Shown: positions 51,386 to 59,639, numbered from the stretch's first letter. The stretch: DNA of 64,000 nt from Kribbella pratensis (GCF_004365355.1 NZ_SODP01000001.1:2549473-2613472); one strand, 5' to 3'. Notes: generated by a model from the letters alone, not told the origin. Program-made: numbers and translations.

Positions 51386-52288
51386 ATGAGTGACGATTCC
51401 GTAGCGGACGACCGAGTGTTGCCGTACACCCGGGCTCTCTCGTTGTGCATCGTGCCGTTCCTGGTCGCCGGGTTCGTGATCCTGTATCTGTTCCCGCAGC
51501 ACACGGCCCGCCTGTGGGCCTGGCCGCTACATCCGGCGATGACCTCGGCGGTGCTCGCGTCGGCGTACCTCGGCGGCGCCCACTTCTTCGTCCGGGCCGC
51601 CCTCGAGCGGCGCTGGCATGTCCTCTCCCCCGGCCTGTTGGCGGTCACGCTGTTCGCCGGACTCCTCGGCCTGGCGACTGTCTTGCAGTGGAGCAAGTTC
51701 ATACACGACAACCCGGCGTTCTGGATCTGGTCGGCCCTCTACTTAGTCACGCCGTTCCTGGTGTTGGCCGCCTGGTTGGCGAATCGCAGGTACGCCGATG
51801 CTCCGCGCGACGACGTGGTCCCGCCGGGCGTACGTCGTACCGTCGCGACTGTCGGCGTACTCGCCGTGATCCAGGGAGCGGCGATGTTCCTGTCGCCCTC
51901 GACCTTTCTGCAGCGGTGGCCGTGGGCACTCACCCCGTTGTCATGCCGGACGCTGGCGGCGGTGTTCTGTCTCGGTGTCGCCGGAGTCGCGTTCTGGCGC
52001 GATGCGCGTTGGTCCACGTTGCGGCGGATGCTCGGCGTCGAGTTGGTGATGGTCGGTGCGATCCTGCTCGGCACGCTCCGGTTCCGTCGGGAACTCGATC
52101 CCTCGAAGCCGCTCGGGTGGGTTCTGCTGGTCGGCTTCGTGCTGCTGTTCGTGGCTTCGATTGTTGTACTCGTGGCGAAGCGTGGGGTGTCAGGCCAGGA
52201 TCGGGAGGAGGGCGAGGATCGGGGCTCCGAGGGTGCCCAGGAACTGGGCCAGTATGCGGATGGGCGTGACGAGGGAGGATCCGGCTGA
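51386..52288 (+). CDS. Polytopic membrane protein of unknown family
   Basis: A 300-residue protein with about eight hydrophobic segments (ALSLCIVPFLVAGFVILYLF, HPAMTSAVLASAYLGGAHFF, GLLAVTLFAGLLGLATVLQW, ALYLVTPFLVLAAWL, VGVLAVIQGAAMFLS and others), then a hydrophilic C-terminal tail (QDREEGEDRGSEGAQELGQY) outside the membrane domain. That tail is encoded entirely within a 99-base overlap with the opposite-strand gene, so its sequence is constrained by two proteins. Function unknown. Confidence 0.78.
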   Translation: MSDDSVADDRVLPYTRALSLCIVPFLVAGFVILYLFPQHTARLWAWPLHPAMTSAVLASAYLGGAHFFVRAALERRWHVLSPGLLAVTLFAGLLGLATVLQWSKFIHDNPAFWIWSALYLVTPFLVLAAWLANRRYADAPRDDVVPPGVRRTVATVGVLAVIQGAAMFLSPSTFLQRWPWALTPLSCRTLAAVFCLGVAGVAFWRDARWSTLRRMLGVELVMVGAILLGTLRFRRELDPSKPLGWVLLVGFVLLFVASIVVLVAKRGVSGQDREEGEDRGSEGAQELGQYADGRDEGGSG

Positions 52289-52585
52289 GGCGAGGGAGCC
52301 TGCGGCGAGGAGGAGGCGGGTCAGGCGTTCGAGCCTCGGGGCGATCCGGGCGCGGTCCGGCTTCGGCTGGCGGAGACCGGACTCGACGTCGCCGAGTTCC
52401 TTCTCCGCGGCGACAGACGTCGCCGGGTCGAGCCGCGCGGCCGTGACGCCGGCCCGCAGCTGAGCGAACGCCTGCCAGGCCTGCTCCGGCGTCACGACGA
52501 CGCCGGTCTGGCCGCCGGTGATGTGCTGATCGCGGCCGACGTTGTTGATGTTGGCGGCGTTCTGATTACCGATGTTGAAAGTCAT
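52190..52585 (-). CDS. Small protein with N-terminal INNVGRDQ motif
   Basis: A 131-residue protein beginning MTFNIGNQNAANINNVGRDQ, an Asn/Gly-rich stretch. A charged helical region (EQAWQAFAQLRAGVTAARLD, VESGLRQPKPDRARIAPRLE) follows, and then a hydrophobic C terminus (ILAQFLGTLGAPILALLPIL). The INNVGRDQ segment recurs in the FHA protein directly upstream, so a homotypic contact between the two is likely. Its ATG lies six bases after the FHA stop. The C terminus may insert in or associate with the membrane. Function unknown. Confidence 0.78.
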   Translation of the reverse strand: MTFNIGNQNAANINNVGRDQHITGGQTGVVVTPEQAWQAFAQLRAGVTAARLDPATSVAAEKELGDVESGLRQPKPDRARIAPRLERLTRLLLAAGSLASAGSSLVTPIRILAQFLGTLGAPILALLPILA

Positions 52586-52591
52586 CGCGAT

Positions 52592-53323
52592 TCATCTCAT
52601 CAGCTGGGGTGGCGGCAGGTCCCGGTCGACCCGGCGGCGGCGCGAGGTGGCGACGATGTGCAGCACGATCCCGGCGATGATCAGCAGCATGCCGACCACG
52701 TTCACCAAGCCGCCGACGGCGAAGATCAGGAAGCCGCTGAAGTCGTCCGTGGTGGGCATCGACGCGGACGAGAAGTTCACGATCTGCCCGAAGTACTTGT
52801 ACCAACCGACCACGGCGATCCCGAGCCCGACCACGAACACCAGGACGCCGACCCAGATCAGCCCGCGCGCCCTCGTCCTGGTCGCGGCGATCTCGCGGAA
52901 GAAGTTCTCCCGCTGCTGCTGGATGAAATGCTGGACGTACTGGTCCCGCCCGACGTTGTTGATCGTGTCCGCCCGCTGCTCGCCGACGTCGTACCGGACC
53001 GCCGTCCGCCCGCCCTCGCCGGCGCTGTAGCGAAGCTGGAGGTCGGCCAGCCGGACCCGATCGCCCGGGTACAACCGGCGCGGCACCGTGACCGCCTCAC
53101 CGTTGACGAACGTGCCGCCGGCCGAGCCCAGATCCTCGACGTAGTCCGCGCCGCCCCGCTGCCAGAGCGCGGCATGCGTCCGGCTCATGTACGGGTCCTC
53201 GAACTGCACGTCGCAGTTCGGCAGCCGGCCCACCGTCAGGTGCGCACCGGTCAGGTTGATCCGTTGCCCTTCGTGCGACCCCGTCTCGACCACGAGGTAC
53301 GGCGTACTCGATCCATCGCTCAT
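52592..53323 (-). CDS. FHA-domain membrane protein with INNVGRDQ linker
   Basis: A 243-residue protein. The N-terminal forkhead-associated domain (about 5-100) has LTVGRLPNCDVQFEDPYMSR, the phosphothreonine-binding Arg/Ser positions, and SAGGTFVNGEAV. It is followed by DTINNVGRDQYVQHFIQQQR, a helical linker, and two membrane segments (ARGLIWVGVLVFVVGLGIAV and LIFAVGGLVNVVGMLLIIAG). The FHA domain should bind phosphothreonine on partners of a Ser/Thr kinase; one (55306-56685) lies 2 kb away. The shared INNVGRDQ may assemble it with the small downstream protein. ATG 53323 follows AGGGGA. Confidence 0.88.
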   Translation of the reverse strand: MSDGSSTPYLVVETGSHEGQRINLTGAHLTVGRLPNCDVQFEDPYMSRTHAALWQRGGADYVEDLGSAGGTFVNGEAVTVPRRLYPGDRVRLADLQLRYSAGEGGRTAVRYDVGEQRADTINNVGRDQYVQHFIQQQRENFFREIAATRTRARGLIWVGVLVFVVGLGIAVVGWYKYFGQIVNFSSASMPTTDDFSGFLIFAVGGLVNVVGMLLIIAGIVLHIVATSRRRRVDRDLPPPQLMR

Positions 53324-53430
53324 CGTCCCCTGCGGCGCGCGCGGGCACCTCGCACCTCGGCACCGCATCCCCCACAATCAGCAAACCACTCCCCCTGAAC
53401 CACGACAAGATGCAAGGCTCGCGGCCTGGA

Positions 53431-54333
53431 TCAGGTGCGTTCGTGGACGACCGCAACCGGGACGGTCGCGTGATGGAGTACGCCGCGAGCGACCGAGCCG
53501 AGCATCAAGGTGGTCGCCCGGTGGTGGCGCCCGCCGATGACGAGGAGCTGGGCGGCAGGCGACTCGGCGGTGTCGAGCAAGGCCTCGACGGGGTGGCCTT
53601 CGATCAGTGTCCGCTCCACGTGGACGTCCGGGTGCTTGTGCTGCAGTGGCTCGGCGACAGCGTCGAGCAGTTCGCCGGCCAGCCTCTGCTGGTGGTCGCG
53701 TAGGTCGGGGATCGCCGCGAGATCCAAGGTGTCCCGTGCCGCGACGTCCCACGCATGCACCATCCGCAACGGCGCATGATGCAGATCCGCCATCTCGAAT
53801 GCGAAGGCCAGCGCGCCGTCGTTCTGCTCGTGTGCGTCCACGCCCACAACGATCGGAGCGCCGCCCGGGCGTCCTTGCCAGCCGGCCGGTACGACGACGA
53901 CCGGGCCCTGACCGTGATAGGCGATGTACTCCGACGTGGACCCGAGAAGCAGTCGAGCGAACCCGCCCGCGCCGCGCCGGCCGACCACGGTCAGCTCCGC
54001 CTCCGCGCTGAGCTCGGCCAACCGCCGGCTCGGTGCGCCGACGAGCACATCGGTCCCCAGGTCGAGCGCGGGATCTGCTGCGGCGACGTACGACGAGAGC
54101 TCATCGAGGACGCGCTGGTCGGCCGCCGGGACCGGGTCCGGGATGATCACCTCGCCGTCGATCTTCACCGGCGCGACGTCCGCATGCCGTCGTCGCTCGT
54201 CCACCACGTGCACCGCACGGAGGGGCATCCGCCGCAGTATCGCCTCGTGCAGCGCCCAGTCGACCGCCCCGGAACGCCGCCAGGCGGTGTCTGCTCCCAC
54301 GACTATCTCGTTCGCGACCACGATCAGCTCCAC
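53431..54333 (-). CDS. Tandem universal stress protein (two USP domains)
   Basis: A 300-residue protein with two USP domains. The first has the ATP-loop pattern VVGRRGAGGFARLLLGSTSE, and the second VIGGRHHRATTLMLGSVARG; in the second, the Gly-x2-Gly part is altered, so nucleotide binding may be weaker. Tandem USPs in actinobacteria (such as Rv2623) are linked to dormancy and slow growth. The start is GTG at 54333 with no strong ribosome site. No DosR-like site was found upstream. Confidence 0.92.
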   Translation of the reverse strand: MELIVVANEIVVGADTAWRRSGAVDWALHEAILRRMPLRAVHVVDERRRHADVAPVKIDGEVIIPDPVPAADQRVLDELSSYVAAADPALDLGTDVLVGAPSRRLAELSAEAELTVVGRRGAGGFARLLLGSTSEYIAYHGQGPVVVVPAGWQGRPGGAPIVVGVDAHEQNDGALAFAFEMADLHHAPLRMVHAWDVAARDTLDLAAIPDLRDHQQRLAGELLDAVAEPLQHKHPDVHVERTLIEGHPVEALLDTAESPAAQLLVIGGRHHRATTLMLGSVARGVLHHATVPVAVVHERT

Positions 54334-54414
54334 GGCTCGTCCCGGTTACCACCTCCCAGGACACCCCATCAGCCGCATCCGTTCCAGAGCCCGGCAACAA
54401 GTGGACCGGGAGCC

Positions 54415-54702
54415 TCAGAGGACGTAGAAGCCGGTGACGATGGTCGGGAGGAGGCCGACGACGAGCCAGACGGATTTCAGCGAGCGCTGGAAGATGGCGA
54501 GGATGCCGGCAGCGGTGAGAACTCCGATGACGCCGGACATCAGCCACAGACCGACGCCCCGTCCGTACTCCTTCTCCGCCACACCGATGCTGTAGACGGC
54601 CAGCGTGATCGCCGGGACGCTGCCGACGTGGAAGAGGATGACCGAGGCGACCCAACGCTGGACGGTCTCGATCTTCATGGGTTTCGGTGTTCTGCGGCGC
54701 AC
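54415..54702 (-). CDS. Small membrane protein, probable OhrR-family regulator target
   Basis: A 95-residue protein with three hydrophobic segments (WVASVILFHVGSVPAITLAV, LWLMSGVIGVLTAAGILAIF, VWLVVGLLPTIVTGFYVL). GTG at 54702 is preferred because GGAG lies six bases before it; ATG at 54678 is possible. It is encoded just downstream of the MarR gene and has its own copy of the MarR-type operator in the intergenic region. Function unknown. Confidence 0.75.
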   Translation of the reverse strand: MRRRTPKPMKIETVQRWVASVILFHVGSVPAITLAVYSIGVAEKEYGRGVGLWLMSGVIGVLTAAGILAIFQRSLKSVWLVVGLLPTIVTGFYVL

Positions 54703-54720
54703 AACGAGCTCCTACATCCT

Positions 54721-54741
54721 GAGGCGCCCACTAAGCGCCTC
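54721..54741. terminator. 7-bp stem hairpin between the MarR and membrane-protein genes
   Basis: GAGGCGC and GCGCCTC flank the loop CCACTAA just after the MarR gene stop and within the leader of the membrane-protein gene. It may be a weak terminator or leader structure. No U-tract follows. Confidence 0.45.
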
Positions 54742-54758
54742 TCACGCCTTCCATAGTA

Positions 54759-54773
54759 CACGAACGATTAGTG
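54759..54773. promoter_or_regulatory. MarR-type operator copy upstream of the membrane-protein gene
   Basis: CACGAACGATTAGTG differs from the perfect palindrome at 55279-55293 at three of 15 positions, and both continue with CG and an AAC two bases on. It lies 57-71 bases upstream of the membrane-protein start and next to the MarR stop, so it could control that gene separately. Confidence 0.6.
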
Positions 54774-54779
54774 CGCAAA

Positions 54780-55247
54780 CTATGTGGCGTTGGCCTCTTT
54801 GGCGGCCGCGATCACCCGGGTCAGCTCCTGATGGAGATGCTGCAGCTCGGACACCTCCATGCCCAGCCGGCTCACGATCGCCGCCGGGATCTTCTCGGCC
54901 TCCTTGCGCAGCCGCCAGCCCGCCGGGGTCAGCGTGACCGCGAGCGACCGCTCGTCGGTGCGAGCCCGCGGGCGCTCGACGTACCCACTCGCTTCCAGGC
55001 GCTTGAGCAGCGGCGACAGGGTGGCAGGCTCCAACTGCAGCAGCCTGCTCAGCTCCTTCACCGACAGCGGCGCGTGCTGCCACAGCGCCAGCATCACCAG
55101 ATACTGCGGGTGGGTCAGCCCCATCGGCTCGAGCAGCGGCCGGTACACCGCGATCACAGTGCGCGAGGCCACGGCCAGCGCGAAGCACACCTGATTCTCC
55201 AGCTCCAGCGGATCGATATCGCCGAAGTCACTCACCGGGACCTCCAT
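54780..55247 (-). CDS. MarR-family regulator, OhrR-like
   Basis: A 155-residue winged-helix repressor (helices LSVKELSRLLQLEPATLSPL and LKRLEASGYVERPRARTDERS). Near the N terminus, LENQVCFALAVASRTVIAVY holds a single cysteine, Cys21, in the position of the peroxide-sensing Cys of OhrR. Organic peroxide sensing is therefore likely, although no ohr gene is adjacent. ATG 55247 was chosen. Its promoter contains a perfect palindrome (55279-55293). Confidence 0.9.
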   Translation of the reverse strand: MEVPVSDFGDIDPLELENQVCFALAVASRTVIAVYRPLLEPMGLTHPQYLVMLALWQHAPLSVKELSRLLQLEPATLSPLLKRLEASGYVERPRARTDERSLAVTLTPAGWRLRKEAEKIPAAIVSRLGMEVSELQHLHQELTRVIAAAKEANAT

Positions 55248-55278
55248 CAAACGTCGTCCCGTCTAGGCTACCGCACCA

Positions 55279-55293
55279 CACTAATCATTAGTG
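55279..55293. promoter_or_regulatory. Perfect MarR-type palindrome in the MarR promoter
   Basis: CACTAATCATTAGTG is a palindrome around a central C, 32-46 bases upstream of the MarR start. AT-rich cores of this shape are common in MarR/OhrR operators. Autoregulation inferred. Confidence 0.72.
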
Positions 55294-55305
55294 CGATAAC
55301 CATTC

Positions 55306-56685
55306 TCAACCTGCGAGGGGGTTGCCCTGCGCGGTTGGTGAAGGGGTGTTCGTCGGCGGGGTGCTCGAAGGCGTTTTGGATGGCGTGGGTGACGGCGAGG
55401 TCGACGGAGTGCTCCGAGTGGAGACGCTCGGGGTCGGGCTGCTCGACGGCGGAGTGTCGGACGGCGTCGGGCTGGTCGAGGGCGTATTGGTCGGGGTCGC
55501 GCTCGGTGTGGGGGTCGGTGATTGTGAGGTGGTTCGGGGCGGCGTCGACTGGCTCGGCTTGGTCGGCTCGGTCTGGGTCGGGGCAGTCGTCGTGGATGAC
55601 GGCGTGGTCGGCTGCGACGTCGGCGTACTGCTGGTCACGCCTTGTGGTGGGACGACGTCGGTCGTCGGCGGTTTCGTCCCGTTGTCGTTGAGCAGAACCA
55701 CGGCCAGAACGGCGCCCGCCGTCGCCAGCAGCGCGATCGCGCCGGCTATCAACGTCATCCGTCGATCGCGCTGTGCCTGGAGCGAAGCGGCGGAGCCGGC
55801 TGGAACGGGACCAACGGGAACGGCTGCAGCGGGCTCGGCGACCGGAACAGGAAGGGGCATGGGAGCCGTGGCGGCGACCGGCGTGGTGGCACTCAGGGCG
55901 CCGGCCTCGATCTCGGCGGCGGTCGGACGGTCGGCCGGGTCCTTGGCGAGCATCTGGAGCAGGACCTGCTCGAACGTGCCGGCGAGCTCGGGCCGCTCGA
56001 GGCTCGGCGGAGTCGGATCGGCGTCGACGTGCTGGTACAGGATCGCGGTCGGATGTTCCCCGGCGAACGGCGGCCGGCCGGTGACCAGTTGGTAGAGCAC
56101 ACACCCCAGCGCGTAGATGTCAGCCGGCTTGCCGCCGTGGCCGCCCTGTGCACGCTCGGGCGCGAGGTACTGCGCGCTGCCGATGATCTGACCGGTCCCC
56201 GTCAGCGTGCTCGCACCCTCACCCGGCAGGTGAGCGATGCCGAAGTCCGCGACCTTGACGGTCCCGTCGGTCGAGATCAGCAGGTTGCTCGGCTTCACGT
56301 CACGATGGACGACGTCTTCCCGGTGCGCCGCGGCCAGTCCCGCGGCGCTCTGCTCGATGATCTCGATCGCGCGTTCCTTCGACAGCGGACCGTGCTCGGC
56401 GAGCTCGTCGGCGACCGACCCGCCCTCGACCAGCTCCATCACCAGGAAGAACCCGTCGTCGTGCTGACCGAAGTCGTACACGGCCACGACATGCCCGTCG
56501 TTCAGGCGCGCGGCCGCGCGCGCCTCGCGGTGGAACCGTTCGGCAGCGCGTGGATCACGGTCGGACCGCAGCAGCAACTTGACCGCGACCTCGCGCCCCA
56601 ACTGCTCGTCCGTACCACGAAAGACCTCGCCCATGCCGCCTCGGCCCAGGGAGGAACCCAATCTGTACCGCTTCGCTACAAACAC
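55306..56685 (-). CDS. Membrane Ser/Thr protein kinase (Pkn type)
   Basis: A 459-residue kinase. Residues 8-265 form a eukaryotic-type kinase domain: GRGGMGEVFRG (P loop), Lys in REVAVKLLL, the catalytic loop HREDVVHRDVKPSNLL, DFGIAHL and the APE motif. A single helix near 310-335 (MTLIAGAIALLATAGAVLAV) is followed by an outside tail of Thr/Ser/Pro repeats (TPTPSATPTNTPSTSPTPSD) instead of PASTA domains. The GTG start follows GGGGGACAGG. A nearby FHA protein at 52592-53323 may read its phosphorylation. Confidence 0.94.
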   Translation of the reverse strand: MFVAKRYRLGSSLGRGGMGEVFRGTDEQLGREVAVKLLLRSDRDPRAAERFHREARAAARLNDGHVVAVYDFGQHDDGFFLVMELVEGGSVADELAEHGPLSKERAIEIIEQSAAGLAAAHREDVVHRDVKPSNLLISTDGTVKVADFGIAHLPGEGASTLTGTGQIIGSAQYLAPERAQGGHGGKPADIYALGCVLYQLVTGRPPFAGEHPTAILYQHVDADPTPPSLERPELAGTFEQVLLQMLAKDPADRPTAAEIEAGALSATTPVAATAPMPLPVPVAEPAAAVPVGPVPAGSAASLQAQRDRRMTLIAGAIALLATAGAVLAVVLLNDNGTKPPTTDVVPPQGVTSSTPTSQPTTPSSTTTAPTQTEPTKPSQSTPPRTTSQSPTPTPSATPTNTPSTSPTPSDTPPSSSPTPSVSTRSTPSTSPSPTPSKTPSSTPPTNTPSPTAQGNPLAG

Positions 56686-56790
56686 CCTGTCCCCCGTACC
56701 CGCGACCCCGGCACGGTAACCGGTGTATCAAGAGTCTCGTCGTGACAAATAACCGCCTTCAGGATGTCAAACGACGCAAGGTCCCGGGAC

Positions 56791-57399
56791 TCAAGGGGTG
56801 GCGACGTCGAGCGGGTTGGCGGCGATGCGGGTGGCGAGGCCGGTCTGGATTGCGCGGGCAGCGGAGCTGTTGGCCTTGCGGTCGGCCTGGGCCTGGAAGC
56901 AGGTGAGGAACTCGGTGGACAACCCGTGCCTCGGGAAGTCCCGGAGTACTTCGGCGCGGAACGCGGGACTGAAGTCGTCGACGCCCTTGCCCACGATGTC
57001 CAGCGCGGCCGCTCGCGAGATCAAATGACCTTCGGGATCGGCGGTCACGTCCACGTCGGGGACCATATGCCGCACGATCACCTCGCCGAGGCGTTCGCGG
57101 CGCTCGCTCGGCCAGCCGGCGCCGGCGGCGAAGACCCGGGCGACATGGCCGCCCGCCTCCTCGAACGAGACGGTGTGGCTGTCGAACTCCGGCACCAGCG
57201 CGATGTCGTGGAACATCGCGGCCGCGAACAGCAGCTCGGCGTCGTACTGGATGCCATGCTGCTCGCCGTACGCGGCCGCCCACAGGTAGACGCGTCGCGA
57301 GTGGCTCAGCAAGGCGCTGGACAGGTAGTCGGTGGCCACCTCCAACGCAGCCGCCGAGGCAGTCGTGGCCGGAATCGCAAGGTTTTTCGTACTGATCAT
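56791..57399 (-). CDS. HD-domain metal-dependent phosphohydrolase
   Basis: A 202-residue HD protein with the metal residues SHSRRVYLWA (His), MFHDIALVPEF (His-Asp), GGHVARVF, and IVRHMVP. The pattern fits small HD phosphohydrolases including the cyanamide hydratase-like branch. Likely activity is hydrolysis of phosphate or amide-like bonds; substrate unknown. The ATG at 57399 has no strong ribosome site. It is divergent from the flippase-like gene. Confidence 0.85.
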   Translation of the reverse strand: MISTKNLAIPATTASAAALEVATDYLSSALLSHSRRVYLWAAAYGEQHGIQYDAELLFAAAMFHDIALVPEFDSHTVSFEEAGGHVARVFAAGAGWPSERRERLGEVIVRHMVPDVDVTADPEGHLISRAAALDIVGKGVDDFSPAFRAEVLRDFPRHGLSTEFLTCFQAQADRKANSSAARAIQTGLATRIAANPLDVATP

Positions 57400-57450
57400 G
57401 TTTCGACAGTACGGCGCGAAAGGCCCCCATCGTTGGTCCAATCCGACACC

Positions 57451-58515
57451 ATGAGTGTGGGCCACTGTCGGCACCGGCACACTAGGGTCGTGCCATCGAA
57501 GGACAGAGCGCCCCGGACCCGGCCGGCCTGGCATCGCCGCTTGTGGTCCGCAGTGTCGTTGGTCATCCTGTTCGCTGTCGTCGAGTACGTCGTACTCCCG
57601 AAACTCGCCCTCGCGCGGGAGTCGCTGCACCGCGTCTCGGAGCTCAACCTTGCCTGGCTGATCCTCGCCGTGGCGCTCGAAGCGGGCAGCCTGGTGTGCT
57701 ATTCGCTCTTCAGCCGAGCCCTCCTCGGCAAGGACCAACTCCCGTTCTCCTGGATCCTGCGCTCCGACCTGACCGGGTACGGCGTGAGCCACGTCGTACC
57801 AGGAGGTGCCGCAACCGCGACCGCGCTGCGTTTCCGGCTGCTTGTCATGGGCGGTGCACAACCGACGAACGTGACGGCGACGGTCACGGCGGAGGCGATC
57901 GGTTCCCCGCTCGCACTGGTGCTGCTCGCCTGGCTGACGTCGATCCCCGCGGTATTCCTGCGCGAGGCGTCCACGGCGTACCTCATCGGGTTCCTGATCG
58001 GTCTGGTCGTCCTGATCTCCGCCTTCCTCGCCGACCGCGGGCGATCCAGCATCGAACATCTCGCGGCACGACTGCTGCGAGCGGTCCTGGGACGGCTCCC
58101 CCAGCGGGTCAGGCCGTGGATCTCCACCGTCGCCCGCCGGCTGCGTGATGTCGTCGCCGACCCCGAAGTACGCAAAGCGTTCCTGATCTGGGCGACGCTG
58201 AACTGGCTCCTCGACGCCGCCGTCCTCTGGACATTTCTCGCCGCCTTCGGTGAGCGGGTCCACCCGATCGTGGTCCTGATCGCGTACTGCGCCGCGAACC
58301 TGGCCGCCGTCGTACCGCTCACCCCCGGCGGCATCGGCGTCGTCGAGGGCATCGCGGTCTCGTCGCTGATCGGCTTCGGCGTCGACGGCCAGGCCGCCCT
58401 CCTCGCCGTACTGTCCTGGCGCCTGCTCCAGTTCTGGGCGCCGGTGCCGCTGGCCGGCCTCTGCTACTTGAGCCTCCGGGCCCAAGGCGCGCTGATGCCG
58501 GCAAAACAGACGTAG
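57451..58515 (+). CDS. Lysylphosphatidylglycerol-synthase/flippase-like membrane protein (UPF0104), second copy
   Basis: A protein of up to 354 residues with about eight hydrophobic segments and the family loops SHVVPGGAATATALRFRLL and AAVVPLTPGGIGVVEGIAVS. Compared with the protein at 21260-22270 it is of the same family but not its close copy. The start is uncertain: ATG 57451 or GTG 57490, in frame, 13 codons later; the extra residues (VGHCRHRHTRVVPS) look uncharacteristic, so the shorter form may be correct. It converges on the Gfo/Idh gene. Role probably in lipid or polyprenyl-linked transport. Confidence 0.83.
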   Translation: MSVGHCRHRHTRVVPSKDRAPRTRPAWHRRLWSAVSLVILFAVVEYVVLPKLALARESLHRVSELNLAWLILAVALEAGSLVCYSLFSRALLGKDQLPFSWILRSDLTGYGVSHVVPGGAATATALRFRLLVMGGAQPTNVTATVTAEAIGSPLALVLLAWLTSIPAVFLREASTAYLIGFLIGLVVLISAFLADRGRSSIEHLAARLLRAVLGRLPQRVRPWISTVARRLRDVVADPEVRKAFLIWATLNWLLDAAVLWTFLAAFGERVHPIVVLIAYCAANLAAVVPLTPGGIGVVEGIAVSSLIGFGVDGQAALLAVLSWRLLQFWAPVPLAGLCYLSLRAQGALMPAKQT

Positions 58516-58518
58516 AGG

Positions 58519-59571
58519 CTACTTTGCTGCGCCCCGGAGGGTCGCCTGCTGCTGAGCCTTCAGGGCCAGCCGCATCGTCTCGAAGGTGTGTTCTTGCGGA
58601 GCGGCCGACGTCGTGCGTTCCCGTACGTCGCGAACCAGGTCGGCGTAGTACGTCGTCTCGACGGTCGAGCAGTCGATGTACTGCGTGCCTTCCTGGTTGA
58701 CCAGGAACAGGTGGTCGCCGCCGTCGCGGCCGGCGATGTCGACGTACTTGCGGAGCTCGATGTAGCCGTCGGTGCCGAGGATCATCAGGCGGCCGTCGCC
58801 CCACGTGGGCAGGCCGGCCGGGGTGTACCAGTCGACCCGGATGTAGCCCTGCGCGTTCTCGCTGCGGAGCAGGATCTCACCGAAGTCCTGCAGGCCCGGC
58901 TCGTCCGGGTTGGCGAAGTTCCCGACCGTGCTCGCGACGACCTCGGCCGTGCGCGCGCCGGTGAACCAGAGGAACTGGTCGATCTGGTGCGAGGCGATAT
59001 CGGTCAGGATGCCGCCGTACCGGCTCTTGTCGTAGAACCAGTCCGGGCGACCGGCGCCGCCGCCGAGGTGGCCGCGGTCGCCGATGCGGTGCGGCCCGAT
59101 GCCGATGGTCTGTACGACGGTCCCGATCTTGCCCTCGCGGACCAGTTCACCGGCCTTGATCACGCTGGGCACCTCGAACCGCTCCGAGAATGTCACCGAC
59201 CAGAACCGCCCGCTCCGGTCGACCGCCTTCTCGATCTCCTCCAACTGCTCGAGACTCACGCAGCCGGGCTTGTCGGTCACGACGTCTTTGCCGGCCAGCA
59301 ACGCCGTCACGGCGATCGGCCCGCGTCGATCCGGTACGGCGGCGGTCACGATCAGGTCGATCCCGTCGCGGCCGAGCAACTCGTCCGGGCTCTCGGCCAC
59401 CGGAACGTCCGGATACCGCTCGCGGACCCGGGTCGCGATCGCCGCAGCCGGGTCGTCGGTCGCCATCCCGACGAACTCCGCGCCGGCCGCGATCAGGCCT
59501 GCGATCTGACCGAAGATGTGCGCGTGGTCGAGCCCAACAGCGGCGAACCTGACAGCTTGCGTGGAAGTCAC
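58519..59571 (-). CDS. Gfo/Idh/MocA-family oxidoreductase, sugar-type
   Basis: A 350-residue NAD(P)-dependent oxidoreductase with RFAAVGLDHAHIFGQIAGL at the Rossmann start, the VVTDKPGCVSLEQLEEI block (the EKP Lys is present as DKP) and catalytic-domain elements such as SRYGGILTDIASHQIDQFLW with a probable catalytic His. GTG at 59571 follows GAGGAG. A perfect LacI operator sits 55-68 bases upstream, and the DUF4091 gene is encoded before it in the same direction, so both probably degrade a sugar or polyol. Confidence 0.92.
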   Translation of the reverse strand: MTSTQAVRFAAVGLDHAHIFGQIAGLIAAGAEFVGMATDDPAAAIATRVRERYPDVPVAESPDELLGRDGIDLIVTAAVPDRRGPIAVTALLAGKDVVTDKPGCVSLEQLEEIEKAVDRSGRFWSVTFSERFEVPSVIKAGELVREGKIGTVVQTIGIGPHRIGDRGHLGGGAGRPDWFYDKSRYGGILTDIASHQIDQFLWFTGARTAEVVASTVGNFANPDEPGLQDFGEILLRSENAQGYIRVDWYTPAGLPTWGDGRLMILGTDGYIELRKYVDIAGRDGGDHLFLVNQEGTQYIDCSTVETTYYADLVRDVRERTTSAAPQEHTFETMRLALKAQQQATLRGAAK

Positions 59572-59625
59572 CCGTACTCCTCGATACTCGGCAGCACCTG
59601 AACTCCACTCACCCTATGCCAATCC

Positions 59626-59639
59626 GGCAAGCGCTTGCC
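59626..59639. promoter_or_regulatory. LacI-family operator upstream of the Gfo/Idh gene
   Basis: GGCAAGCGCTTGCC is a perfect 14-bp palindrome with the central CG of LacI/GalR operators. It lies in the 89-base gap between the DUF4091 stop and the oxidoreductase start, so it gives that gene its own regulated promoter. No LacI-type gene occurs in the window. Confidence 0.78.

Noticed and set aside
57400..58485. Minus-strand extension of the HD-domain frame to 564 codons
   Set aside because: It runs antisense to a polytopic membrane protein and is Asp/Arg/Gln-rich without domains; the HD protein itself begins at 57399.
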